A stretch of 64,000 nt of DNA from Comamonas testosteroni (GCA_008727115.1 CP044131.1:2914001-2978000), one strand, 5' to 3'; shown: positions 8,522-19,045, numbered from the stretch's first letter. Made by a program: numbers and translations. Notes: a model not told the origin generated them from the sequence alone.

Positions 8522-9523
8522 GGCATCCCCAATCCCAAATAGATTTACGCAGCAGCGACTGTCTGGGGCGTGCCCAGAGCGGTAAATTGATTGAGGATTG
8601 AAGCTCGGATGTGCAGCTCGGTCACCTGGCGCTCAAACGTCCTGGCCATGACCTTCTCGCCGAGTCGCTTGAAGCAATTCATCTTGGTCTCCACCAGTGA
8701 CCTTCGGTGGTAGCCGCTCCAGCGTTTCCAGATAGCCCGCCCCAACTGCCTACACGCCTTGACCGCTTCATTGCGGTGAGCAAATGCCAGCCCTTTGCGC
8801 AGCTTCGCTCCTTTGCGCGGCGGGATGATTGGAATGGCTCCCCGCAGGTAGCACGCCTTATGTACATCCTGCGTGTCGTACGCCCCATCACCGGTAAAGC
8901 TAGCTATCTCTTCATTGCTTGGAATTTGACCTAGCAGGTCTGCTGCCATGGGCGAGTCGCCCACTTCATTGGTTGTTACTGCGATGGCCCGAATCTGCAG
9001 TGTCTGGGCATCAATACCCAGATGCACCTTGCGCCACTGGCGGCGGCTCTCGGCACCGTGCTTTTTGGTTTTCCACTCACCTTCGCCCAAGAACTTGATG
9101 CCCGTGGAGTCGGCCAGCATGTGCAAGCCTTTGTCACTTGCACGGTAGCGCACCTGCACATCCAAGCTCTTTTGCCTGCGACACACCGTGCTGTAGTCGG
9201 GCACTGGCCAATGCAGGCCTGCCATACCCAATAGCGACTCAACCAGGCCCAGTGTCTGGCGCAAGGGCTGGCCAAACAAGCACTTGATGGTCAGGCAAAA
9301 CTGGATGGCCGCATCTGAGAACTTCTGGCAACGACCACGCTTGCCCGTGGGCCGAGCTAGCCACTGCATATCCCTATCGAGCCAAATGGTCAGCTCACCT
9401 CGCGCCTTCAACGCTGCGTTGTAAGCCTTCCAGTTCGTTGTGCGGTACTTAACCCGACCCCAGCTCGTCTCTCTCATCTCCCGAGCCTACCTCAGCTGCG
9501 ACCGGCATTTGTGCAACAACGCC
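8491..9523 (-). mobile_element. IS5-family, IS903-group insertion sequence, copy 1
   Basis: A 1033-bp element. Its ends are GGCTTTGTTGCATAAATC (8491) and, read inward from 9523, GGCGTTGTTGCACAAATG, an imperfect 18-bp inverted repeat very like that of IS903. It is flanked by the 9-bp direct repeat CTGCTGCAC at 8482-8490 and 9524-9532, the duplication length known for the IS903 group. It lies in the signal-peptide codons of the DUF1329 gene. The transposase is identical to that of copy 2. Confidence 0.95.
8545..9477 (-). CDS. IS5-family transposase, copy 1
   Basis: 310 residues, intact. DDE catalytic residues are visible: Asp in LADSTGIKF, Asp in TGDGAYDT, and Glu in YHRRSLVETKMNCFK, which carries the family Y-(2)-R-(3)-E-(6)-K signature. 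It fills most of the 1033-bp element and is identical in translation to the copy at 9919-10851. The element should therefore be mobile. Confidence 0.95.
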   Translation of the reverse strand: MRETSWGRVKYRTTNWKAYNAALKARGELTIWLDRDMQWLARPTGKRGRCQKFSDAAIQFCLTIKCLFGQPLRQTLGLVESLLGMAGLHWPVPDYSTVCRRQKSLDVQVRYRASDKGLHMLADSTGIKFLGEGEWKTKKHGAESRRQWRKVHLGIDAQTLQIRAIAVTTNEVGDSPMAADLLGQIPSNEEIASFTGDGAYDTQDVHKACYLRGAIPIIPPRKGAKLRKGLAFAHRNEAVKACRQLGRAIWKRWSGYHRRSLVETKMNCFKRLGEKVMARTFERQVTELHIRASILNQFTALGTPQTVAAA

Positions 9524-9572
9524 CTGCTGCACTCAAAGCCGAAACTGCGCCTAAACCTGACTTTCTTTTCAT
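9524..9572 (-). pseudogene. Severed 5' end of the DUF1329 gene
   Basis: The reverse strand from the ATG at 9572 reads MKRKSGLGAVSALS and then enters the target duplication. Joining this piece to 8481 (dropping the IS and one 9-bp repeat) gives one uninterrupted frame of 1395 bp. The reconstructed signal peptide has a basic n-region, a hydrophobic core and AWA before the mature KATPEEL. A weak CGGGG ribosome-binding site precedes the ATG. In its present state the fragment runs into the IS and makes nothing useful. Confidence 0.85.
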
Positions 9573-9872
9573 TCAAAACCCCGAATTTAAAACACAAATT
9601 AAATAATTTGGCGGATTCAAATGTGAAGTGCAACACCTGCAACCGTTAAGGTCAGCAGATGTCAGCAAGTCGTTCGTCCTATCGCCAACTTCAACCAGAA
9701 GACAGAGTCACCATAGCCAGTTTGCTGCTGCAGCGTCATAGCGTACGCAGCATTGCGCGTTTGCTAGGGCGCAGTGCCAGCACCGTCAGCCGTGAGATTG
9801 CTCGCAACTCAGTATCCAGCGATGGATATGCCAGCAGGCAAGCGCAACAGCAGTGGCTTTACAGAAGACGCA

Positions 9873-10905
9873 GGCGTTGTTGCACAAATGCCGGTCGCAG
9901 CTGAGGTAGGCTCGGGAGATGAGAGAGACGAGCTGGGGTCGGGTTAAGTACCGCACAACGAACTGGAAGGCTTACAACGCAGCGTTGAAGGCGCGAGGTG
10001 AGCTGACCATTTGGCTCGATAGGGATATGCAGTGGCTAGCTCGGCCCACGGGCAAGCGTGGTCGTTGCCAGAAGTTCTCAGATGCGGCCATCCAGTTTTG
10101 CCTGACCATCAAGTGCTTGTTTGGCCAGCCCTTGCGCCAGACACTGGGCCTGGTTGAGTCGCTATTGGGTATGGCAGGCCTGCATTGGCCAGTGCCCGAC
10201 TACAGCACGGTGTGTCGCAGGCAAAAGAGCTTGGATGTGCAGGTGCGCTACCGTGCAAGTGACAAAGGCTTGCACATGCTGGCCGACTCCACGGGCATCA
10301 AGTTCTTGGGCGAAGGTGAGTGGAAAACCAAAAAGCACGGTGCCGAGAGCCGCCGCCAGTGGCGCAAGGTGCATCTGGGTATTGATGCCCAGACACTGCA
10401 GATTCGGGCCATCGCAGTAACAACCAATGAAGTGGGCGACTCGCCCATGGCAGCAGACCTGCTAGGTCAAATTCCAAGCAATGAAGAGATAGCTAGCTTT
10501 ACCGGTGATGGGGCGTACGACACGCAGGATGTACATAAGGCGTGCTACCTGCGGGGAGCCATTCCAATCATCCCGCCGCGCAAAGGAGCGAAGCTGCGCA
10601 AAGGGCTGGCATTTGCTCACCGCAATGAAGCGGTCAAGGCGTGTAGGCAGTTGGGGCGGGCTATCTGGAAACGCTGGAGCGGCTACCACCGAAGGTCACT
10701 GGTGGAGACCAAGATGAATTGCTTCAAGCGACTCGGCGAGAAGGTCATGGCCAGGACGTTTGAGCGCCAGGTGACCGAGCTGCACATCCGAGCTTCAATC
10801 CTCAATCAATTTACCGCTCTGGGCACGCCCCAGACAGTCGCTGCTGCGTAAATCTATTTGGGATTGGGGATGCCTTGGCCTATGGCCGATTTATGCAACA
10901 AAGCC
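9873..10905 (+). mobile_element. IS5-family, IS903-group insertion sequence, copy 2
   Basis: 1033 bp, same length as copy 1 and in the opposite orientation. It is flanked by GAAGACGCA at 9864-9872 and 10906-10914, a 9-bp target duplication. It lies inside the IS30 transposase gene. The two IS903-like copies are separated by only 349 bp. Confidence 0.95.
9919..10851 (+). CDS. IS5-family transposase, copy 2
   Basis: 310 residues, the same translation as copy 1 on the opposite strand, with the same DDE residues (LADSTGIKF, TGDGAYDT, YHRRSLVETKMNCFK). Identity of both copies points to a recent local jump. Either copy could mobilise both. Confidence 0.95.
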   Translation: MRETSWGRVKYRTTNWKAYNAALKARGELTIWLDRDMQWLARPTGKRGRCQKFSDAAIQFCLTIKCLFGQPLRQTLGLVESLLGMAGLHWPVPDYSTVCRRQKSLDVQVRYRASDKGLHMLADSTGIKFLGEGEWKTKKHGAESRRQWRKVHLGIDAQTLQIRAIAVTTNEVGDSPMAADLLGQIPSNEEIASFTGDGAYDTQDVHKACYLRGAIPIIPPRKGAKLRKGLAFAHRNEAVKACRQLGRAIWKRWSGYHRRSLVETKMNCFKRLGEKVMARTFERQVTELHIRASILNQFTALGTPQTVAAA

Positions 10906-11773
10906 GAAGACGCAGCACAAGATCTGATCCCAAGCTTCATTCACAAGGGATCTTGTGGTTCTTGGTATTGCATTTCTTGCGTTTGCGTTGGTCACCAGAG
11001 CAAATTGCGCTGACACTTGCACGCCTGTACCCCAAAGGCCATGAGCTACGCGTGTCGCACGAAACCATCTACAACTGCATCTATGCCCAGCCCGTGGGTG
11101 AGTTGCGCAAGGAATTGATTGCCACTTTGCGCCATGCTCACAACAAACGGCTGCCCCGTAGCAAAGGACAGGATCGTCGTGGACAGATCCCAGACATGCT
11201 CAGCATCCACGTACGTCCGCCTGAAGTTGAGGATCGGCAGTTCCCAGGGCATTGGGAAGGTGACCTCATCAAGGGTGCTGGCAATGCAAGTGCCGTAGGC
11301 ACCTTGGTCGAGCGCACCAGCCGACTGCTCATGCTGGTCAAGTTGCCTGCGTTCAAACCAGCCAGTGCAGCCAATGTCATGCAAGCCTTTACAGATAAGC
11401 TGCTGGGCATTGCGCAGCCCATGCGCCAAAGCATGACGTACGACCAGGGCAAGGAGATGGCGCTACACAAGCAATTGACCGCCAACACGGGCGTGGCGGT
11501 GTACTTCTGTGACCCACACAGCCCGTGGCAGCGTGGCTCCAACGAGAACATGAATGGCTTGGTGCGCCAGTACCTGCCCAAAGGCATGGATCTGAGCATC
11601 TACAGCCAAGAGCAACTCGATGCGATTGCTGATGAAATCAACAACCGCCCTCGCAAGGGCCTTGGGGTACGATCACCGCTGTCGGTTTATCGAGAGCTAC
11701 TGATCAACTCTCCCCAGCACTCCACCCTCATCCATTGAATTCAAGGGTGTTGCACTTCACATTTGAATCCGCC

Positions 11774-12126
11774 TTTCTTTTATGTCAAATAAACATATTT
11801 AAAAATACATTCAAATCTGACAAGGCAAAGTTTTTTTCAATCAAGAAAACAAATCATCGTCCTTTGGGACTATTTCAAATAACTTTTCACAACAATTAAA
11901 AATCACTAGAACAACCACCAAATGGAAAACCCTTAAGCCTCAGGGAAAATAAAAATATTAAATAAAATTCAACAACTTAATTAAATCAACCAATCTAAAA
12001 ACAAACATCCAAAAGAGAAACAATAAAAATTCACAGGGATAGATCTTAGTCCAAATGGACTAAATACTTTTATTGCATTTATTAAAAAATAAATATGCCA
12101 AAAGGCTACTTATTCATCATCTACAA
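11774..12126. other. AT-rich upstream region of the hydrolase gene
   Basis: About 350 bp that is far more AT-rich than its surroundings, with many A and T runs. No coding frame of merit was seen. It must hold the hydrolase promoter (candidate AT-rich boxes at 12060-12100) and originally also control sites for the divergent DUF1329 gene, now displaced by the IS30 element. Confidence 0.5.
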
Positions 12127-13602
12127 ATGCAAACAAAAATACTTAAGGCAGACGCAGTGATTCAACGTTTCTTTCATAAATCCGCATTGGCACTAGGCAT
12201 TACCCTAGCGGCATGCTCTGTCAGTGCTGCCACCGACGGCAGCAAGCCAGACCCACAGTCCGTGCAAAAATTTGAGCTGCGCAAAGAGCTGATGCAGCAA
12301 TACCCGAATGTGCTCAATGTTCTGACCGGCAATGCCAATGCTGGCTTTGGCGGTGATCAGTCCATCGCCATTGCCAACCACATGTACAGCCGCACCAATG
12401 CCGAGGCCATTGCCGAAGCTCGCGCCAAGATGAAGGTTGAGACCCATGGCAAGGGCACCTGGCTGCTGCGTCTGCCCTATGTCAACATTGCCGTTTTCGA
12501 GACCAGCGAAGGCTTGGTACTGGTTGATGCAGGTTATGCGCCCGCAGGCCCTGCATTGCTGGAGACGCTGCGCAAAATCAGCAACAAGCCCGTCAACACC
12601 ATCATCATCACCCACCACCATGCAGACCACGGCTTTGGTGCATGGTCGCTGCTGGACGCCGGAGAGAAGCCCCGCATCATCACGACCAAGGAGTACCTAG
12701 CCGAGATGGAGCTGGATACACGAACTGCCAACTTCTCCATGGTGCACCTGAACAGCCAGGATCCCCGCGACGTGCCCCGCAAGCTCGATGATGCGGTTCT
12801 GCCCACAGAAACCTTCACCGGCCAAAAAACGCTGAAGATTGGTGATGACGAGTTTGTGCTGACCCACGCCCGCGGCGAATCTGCCGACCAGCTGTGGGTG
12901 CATGTACCCACACGCCAGGTCGTGGTCACTGCGGACTACTGGCAACCCTTCTTGCTCAACGCGGGCAATGGCAAACGCCGCCAGCGTCATATCGCCGAAT
13001 GGGCACAGGCCTTGCGCGATATGGCGGCCACCAAGGCCACCGTAATGCTGCCCATGCACGGCCCGGCTCTGACCAATGCCGCCGAAGTGCAGGACAAGCT
13101 GCTGGCATCGGCCGACATGCTGAGCTCTGCCGTAGACCAGGTCATCGCTGGACTGAACGCCAACAAGCGCCCCGATGAAATCGTCGCCTCGGTGCGATTG
13201 CCAGAGAAGCTGCGTGGCCGCAAGGACATGGTCGAGACCTATGTGCGCTTCCAGGATGTCGCCAAAATGGTGCTCAAAGAATACGGCGGCTGGTGGAATG
13301 GCATTCCCTCGGAATGGGACCCAGCCTCCCGCCAGGCCTTCAGCCAGCAGATCGTGGCCATGAGCGGCGGAGTGGACAAGGTCAACAGCCAGGTTCAACG
13401 TCTAAGCAAGACCGACCCGGCCCTGGCCTGCCAGTTGGCCGACATTGCCTTCTTTGCCGCACCCAATGACAAGGGCGTGCTGCAAACAGCACTGGATGCC
13501 TATGCCCAGCGTATCCAACCCGGCATGCCCACCCAGGAGCTGACCGTGTACATCCAGCACATGCTCAACCTCAAGAGCAAGCTCAAAGCGCTAGGGCAGT
13601 AA
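12127..13602 (+). CDS. Metallo-beta-lactamase-fold hydrolase with alkylsulfatase-like dimerisation domain
   Basis: 491 residues from the ATG at 12127 (MQTKILKAD), with an N-terminal export signal (SALALGITLAACSVSAA). The metal site THHHADHGFG lies at about residues 162-171, and further ligands are likely in THARGESADQ and MLPMHGPA. The segment EYGGWWNGIPSEWDPAS is typical of the dimerisation domain of SdsA1-type alkylsulfatases. This suggests a periplasmic hydrolase of sulfate esters or lipid-like substrates; the actual reaction is not determined. An upstream in-frame start (12073) is less likely. It is divergent from the DUF1329 gene, a possible functional pair. Confidence 0.82.
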   Translation: MQTKILKADAVIQRFFHKSALALGITLAACSVSAATDGSKPDPQSVQKFELRKELMQQYPNVLNVLTGNANAGFGGDQSIAIANHMYSRTNAEAIAEARAKMKVETHGKGTWLLRLPYVNIAVFETSEGLVLVDAGYAPAGPALLETLRKISNKPVNTIIITHHHADHGFGAWSLLDAGEKPRIITTKEYLAEMELDTRTANFSMVHLNSQDPRDVPRKLDDAVLPTETFTGQKTLKIGDDEFVLTHARGESADQLWVHVPTRQVVVTADYWQPFLLNAGNGKRRQRHIAEWAQALRDMAATKATVMLPMHGPALTNAAEVQDKLLASADMLSSAVDQVIAGLNANKRPDEIVASVRLPEKLRGRKDMVETYVRFQDVAKMVLKEYGGWWNGIPSEWDPASRQAFSQQIVAMSGGVDKVNSQVQRLSKTDPALACQLADIAFFAAPNDKGVLQTALDAYAQRIQPGMPTQELTVYIQHMLNLKSKLKALGQ

Positions 13603-13673
13603 TCACCTGAGATCACGCAATCAATACAAGCGCAGCCCGACAGATAGAAAGTGAGCGGCTCAATGCTCAACAA

Positions 13674-13703
13674 AAAAGGCAAGCCCCGCGGCTTGCCTTT
13701 TAT
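13674..13703. terminator. Intrinsic terminator between the hydrolase gene and thiC
   Basis: AAAGGCAAGC / GCTTGCCTTT hairpin with a CCCGCG loop and a T-rich flank, placed between converging genes. Confidence 0.75.
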
Positions 13704-13750
13704 TTTGATAGCTGCCAGCGCTTGACAGGCAAGCGCTACAGCCACTTTTC
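13702..13750. repeat. Intergenic palindromic element GATAGCTGCCAGCGCTTG
   Basis: TTTTGATAGCTGCC is followed by the perfect hairpin AGCGCTTG (13717-13724) / CAAGCGCT (13730-13737) and ACAGCCACTTTT. It shares the GATAGCTG...CGCTTG core with 2475-2568 and 5574-5680. Confidence 0.55.
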
Positions 13751-13758
13751 ACTAAAAA

Positions 13759-15846
<2,088 letters not shown>

Positions 15847-15869
15847 TCACACACTGCTGTAGCCGTCCA

Positions 15870-15908
15870 GAAAAGACAAAACCCCAGTGCGCGAGGCGCC
15901 TGGGGTTT
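15870..15908 (-). terminator. Candidate attenuator between the TPP riboswitch and thiC
   Basis: On the reverse strand ACCCCAGGCGC / GCGCACTGGGGT forms a strong stem, followed by TTTTGTCTTTT. It lies in the thiC leader, about 75 nt after the riboswitch and 170 nt before the start codon. It is well placed to stop transcription when TPP is bound. Confidence 0.65.
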
Positions 15909-15979
15909 GCTGTGCCTGTGGTTTGAGGCGCTGAGTTTGAAACCCGCTTTCTTCTCAATTCACCGGCCCTGCGTCAGGG

Positions 15980-16095
15980 TCCCGCTCTTCTTCCGCCGGT
16001 ATGAACCGGATCAAGTTCGTCGGGTTCGCTAATCAGCAGTTTTGCAACCACCTTTCGCATCTCAGTGCTTTCGCACACCCCGGAGCTGAAGCCAG
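15980..16095 (-). ncRNA. TPP (thi-box) riboswitch upstream of thiC
   Basis: Read on the reverse strand, the leader shows the conserved thi-box parts in order: CCGGGGTG, then CTGAGATG, then GAACTTGATCCGGTTCATAC followed by CGGCGGAAG. These correspond to the pyrimidine- and pyrophosphate-sensing helices. The boundaries are approximate. It lies directly upstream of thiC and should lower thiC expression when thiamine pyrophosphate is plentiful. Confidence 0.93.
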
Positions 16096-16167
16096 TATAG
16101 GCCGGATTTTTACCTCCCCAAGGAAGTGCTGCCACAGGCAAACCCTAGGTTGGTGCAGGCTCGCCGT

Positions 16168-16827
16168 TTAATCCAGCCCTTGCAGCGACAGCCATTCATG
16201 GCTGACCGCACGGCTGGAGCGCCACTGATTGATCGCTGCACTTTTATCCTCGTAGCCCAGCGCAATGCCAAAAGCGATCTGGTAGCCCTCGGGCATGGAG
16301 AGTTGTTCGATCAGCATGTCGTTGTACATGCGCCAAAAGCCCTGAGCGCAGGTAGCCAGGCCTTTTTCCACAGCCAGCAGCATGAAGGACTGCAGGTAAA
16401 TACCCAGATCCACCCACTGCGCGTAGCCCATGCGCTCTTCCACGGCCACAAAAATGCCCACGGGTGCGCCAAACATCTGGCCGTTCTTGGCCAGTTGCTC
16501 CAGACGTGCCGCCTTGTCTTCGCGACCGATATTGAGCGCGCGGTAAAGGTCTTCGCCGTTTTCAAAACGGCGGCTGCGGTAAGGCTCCCACAGCCCAGGC
16601 GGATAAGACAAACCTGGGCGCTGCACGGCCTCGGTTTCTCTGACCCGAGCGCTCAAGTCCTTGAGCGCCTGCCCGCCCACGGCAGTCACGCGCCAGGGCT
16701 GCATATTGCCGCCGGATGGCGCTTGCGAAGCTGTCTCCAGTAACTCTCGGACTGTGGCCCCATCCACGGCCTGGGGCAAAAAAGCACGCACCGAACGGCG
16801 CTGCTGCAATGCTTGACGAATATCCAT
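16168..16827 (-). CDS. Nitroreductase-family flavoprotein
   Basis: 219 residues. RRSVRAFLPQAVDG and ASQAPSGGNMQPWRV are the FMN-binding N-terminal segments of the nitroreductase family. The C-terminal MPEGYQIAFGIALGYED region is also typical. It is expected to be a cytoplasmic NAD(P)H-dependent, FMN-containing dimer. The natural substrate cannot be told; quinone or nitroaromatic reduction is possible. It stands alone between the thiC riboswitch and cysE. Confidence 0.88.
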   Translation of the reverse strand: MDIRQALQQRRSVRAFLPQAVDGATVRELLETASQAPSGGNMQPWRVTAVGGQALKDLSARVRETEAVQRPGLSYPPGLWEPYRSRRFENGEDLYRALNIGREDKAARLEQLAKNGQMFGAPVGIFVAVEERMGYAQWVDLGIYLQSFMLLAVEKGLATCAQGFWRMYNDMLIEQLSMPEGYQIAFGIALGYEDKSAAINQWRSSRAVSHEWLSLQGLD

Positions 16828-16989
16828 CTCTGTCTTCTTTCTCCAAATGCTGCACTGCAGTGTAGAAGCTAATCAATGACATATGCCCAAGCCACTCTGG
16901 ACACGCTGCCCCACACTCTCTCTAGGAGCAACAGTCTCAGTGCGCAGTTCTCTTCCTTCACCCTCCAGATCGACTACGGGCAAGCACCA

Positions 16990-17023
16990 TGAAAAAGCCA
17001 GCGTCTAGCGCTGGCTTTTTTAT
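16990..17023 (-). terminator. Intrinsic terminator downstream of cysE
   Basis: AAAAAGCCAGCG / CGCTGGCTTTTTT hairpin with a four-base loop. It is symmetrical enough to act both ways. Confidence 0.75.
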
Positions 17024-17090
17024 CAGAGTCACTGCGCGAAACGCTCTCAAAACAAGAGCTTATAGCGCTTTCTGCATATAGGTTTCAGGC

Positions 17091-17945
17091 CTATTTCCCC
17101 ATAATCTGATCGATCTTATCCTTCTGGAAGGCTTCAGGTCGCTCCGACTCGCAAGGCATACAGTCCTGAACCTGCCCCTGAATCGAGAGTTTCTCTATAG
17201 CTGCCCACAACAGGGCAATCTGCTTTTCATGACCGGCAGCCCCTTCGGACAGGGAGCGCATGGCCAGCGCCACGGGATCCACCTCCGATGTCACGCCATA
17301 GGCCGTGAAGCCGCGCTTGGCGCAGTCATCATCCACGGCAGACGCATGCACCGCAGAGGGGCTGACATCGGCCTTCGCCGCAGACTTGGCCACTGCTTCA
17401 TGCTCTGTCACGTCGGCGCTCTGACCACTCTTGCTGGGGATGATGCGGGCCGGAATGCCCACGGCCGTGGCACCTGCGGGCACGGGCTTGATGACTACGG
17501 CATTGCTGCCGATCTTGGCGTCATCGCCCACCTCGAAGCCACCCAGCACCTTGGCTCCGGCGCTCACCACCACGTTCTTGCCCAACGTAGGGTGGCGCTT
17601 GGCGCCCTTGTACAGCGAGGTGCCGCCCAGCGTCACACCGTGATAGATAGTGCAGCCGTCGCCCACCACGGCGGTTTCGCCGATCACGACACCCATGCCG
17701 TGGTCGATGAAGACCTGCTTGCCGATGACAGCGCCGGGGTGAATTTCAATGCCCGTGAGCCAGCGGCCCATGTGCGAGATGAAACGGCCCAGCCATTTGA
17801 AGCCATGCGTCCAGCACCAGTGCGCCGGACGCTGCAGCCAGATGGCGTGCAGACCGGGGTAACAGGTGATGACCTCCCAGGTGCTGCGAGCCGCAGGGTC
17901 GCGGTCAAGAATGCACTGGATGTCGGAGCGCAGGCGATCAAGCAT
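17091..17945 (-). CDS. cysE: Serine O-acetyltransferase with long C-terminal extension
   Basis: 284 residues. The left-handed beta-helix core is clear ([43 protein letters not shown]). It contains the His-Gly and Asp-His residues used in catalysis. The enzyme acetylates serine for cysteine synthesis. The catalytic part ends near [10 protein letters not shown]. About 100 further residues follow with low-complexity Ala/Ser sequence and a helical end, longer than short-form CysE/EpsC proteins. TTG precedes the ATG directly; I use the ATG. It lies just downstream of trmJ, a common beta-proteobacterial order. Confidence 0.92.
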   Translation of the reverse strand: MLDRLRSDIQCILDRDPAARSTWEVITCYPGLHAIWLQRPAHWCWTHGFKWLGRFISHMGRWLTGIEIHPGAVIGKQVFIDHGMGVVIGETAVVGDGCTIYHGVTLGGTSLYKGAKRHPTLGKNVVVSAGAKVLGGFEVGDDAKIGSNAVVIKPVPAGATAVGIPARIIPSKSGQSADVTEHEAVAKSAAKADVSPSAVHASAVDDDCAKRGFTAYGVTSEVDPVALAMRSLSEGAAGHEKQIALLWAAIEKLSIQGQVQDCMPCESERPEAFQKDKIDQIMGK

Positions 17946-17983
17946 CAAATTATCAACGTGAGGAAATATTTAGCTTGTGAAGT

Positions 17984-18784
17984 CTAACGGGTTGGCCGCT
18001 CGCTCTTGAGCATGGCTTTTGCAACACCGCGAAGAATATGGATTTCTTCCTGGGTCAGCTGCGCGCGGTTGAAAAGCTGGTTAAGCCGGGGCATGAGCTT
18101 CTTGGGCGCAGCCGGGTCCAGAAAGCCGATATGGGCCAGCGCCTCTTCCCAGTGGCCCAGCATGCCCTGCACCTGTGCCATGTCGGCGCGATGCACCTCG
18201 GGCGTGTGCTCCACAACAGGAAAGCCACCAAGCGCCTCGCGCCAGTCATAGGCAATGACCTGAATCGCCGATGCCAGATTGAGCGAGCCGAACTGCGGAT
18301 TGGACGGAATCGACAACGCCACATCGCAGCGGTAGACATCGTCGTTGCTCATGCCAAAGCGCTCGCAGCCAAACAAAAAGGCTACGCCCTTCTGGTTGCA
18401 GGCAGCGCCCGGTGTGGATGCGTTATCGACCAAATCACCCTCAACAGAAGGTGCAGTGCGCGTATCCAGCTCACCTTTCAGGAGCAAATCAAAATGCTGG
18501 CGTGGCGTGCGCGTGGGCGGACCAAAGTCGCGTGGCGTCATGGCCGTAGCGCATAGATGGCTGATGCCTTCCAGTGCTTCTTCCAGCGTGTCGACAATGC
18601 GGGCCTTGTCCAGCACATCGAGTGCACCACTGGCGCGCTGGATGGTTTCTTCCTTGCGCAGCACGTTTTTGTAACGCGGGCGCACCAGCACCAGATCGTC
18701 AAAGCCCATGGTCTTGAGCGCACGGGCTGCCGCGCCCACATTGCCGGCATGGCTGGTTTCAATCAGTACGAATCGGGTTTTCAT
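17984..18784 (-). CDS. trmJ: tRNA (Cm32/Um32) methyltransferase TrmJ
   Basis: 266 residues. The SPOUT motifs are present: ETSHAGNVGAAARALKTMGF (motif 1), FLFGCERFGMSNDDV (motif 2) and IPSNPQFGSLNLASAIQV (motif 3). TrmJ 2'-O-methylates position 32 of certain tRNAs using S-adenosylmethionine. A helical tail (AQLTQEEIHILRGVAKAML) follows, as usual. It is co-oriented with cysE and divergent from suhB, leaving a 261-bp control region. Confidence 0.93.
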   Translation of the reverse strand: MKTRFVLIETSHAGNVGAAARALKTMGFDDLVLVRPRYKNVLRKEETIQRASGALDVLDKARIVDTLEEALEGISHLCATAMTPRDFGPPTRTPRQHFDLLLKGELDTRTAPSVEGDLVDNASTPGAACNQKGVAFLFGCERFGMSNDDVYRCDVALSIPSNPQFGSLNLASAIQVIAYDWREALGGFPVVEHTPEVHRADMAQVQGMLGHWEEALAHIGFLDPAAPKKLMPRLNQLFNRAQLTQEEIHILRGVAKAMLKSERPTR

Positions 18785-19045
18785 CAGCGCAGAATCAATG
18801 CAAAAGGCCCCATTGGTGGCCTTGATAAAACAGGTCAGACCCGCCGCTCTTTAGCTGTAGCCTGCTCTACAGGCTTTAGAAGAAAGCCCTTGAATCACGG
18901 GGCTGCACAAGCAGAAAAAACGAAGGCTGGGTAGAATTGCGCCTATTGTCGCCGCCCCGCATCGCCGGTCGCGGCTTTTGACGTTCTTACCCGCGTAGTT
19001 CAGCCCACCTTTGTCAGGGCTGCACCGTTAACGGACCCACAATTT
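18785..19045. promoter_or_regulatory. Divergent promoter region of trmJ and suhB
   Basis: 261 bp without a credible gene. Both flanking genes read outward, so their promoters must lie here. I could not fix individual boxes. Confidence 0.4.

Larger units (their letters stand above)
9659..11738 (+). pseudogene. IS30-family transposase gene split by copy 2
   Basis: The first part (9659-9872) encodes the N-terminal helix-turn-helix (YRQLQPEDRVTIASLL..RSIARLLGRSASTVSREI). The second (10915-11738) encodes the catalytic part: Asp in GHWEGDLIKG, Asp in MTYDQGKEM, and Glu in RGSNENMNGLVRQYLPKG. Joining 9872 to 10915 gives 1038 bp in one frame, a 345-residue protein of normal IS30 length. The nested IS separates the DNA-binding and DDE domains, so the element cannot transpose by itself. 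Confidence 0.93.
9610..11773 (+). mobile_element. IS30-family insertion sequence, interrupted
   Basis: The 27-bp inverted repeats are perfect: GGCGGATTCAAATGTG... from 9610 and its reverse complement ending at 11773. TTT flanks both sides, matching the short duplication of IS30 elements. Without the nested copy of IS903-like sequence and its 9-bp duplication the element is about 1.12 kb. It lies in the intergenic region between the divergent DUF1329 and hydrolase genes, so it separated both from part of their control region. Confidence 0.92.

Noticed and set aside
8491..10905. Composite transposon formed by the two IS903-like copies
   Set aside because: Each copy has its own intact 9-bp target duplication, and the 349-bp spacer holds only host and IS30 sequence. 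They are two separate insertions.
7136..13602. Toxin-antitoxin or defence island around the IS elements
   Set aside because: The flanking genes are an exported DUF1329 protein and an MBL-fold hydrolase, with no toxin, restriction or nuclease gene.
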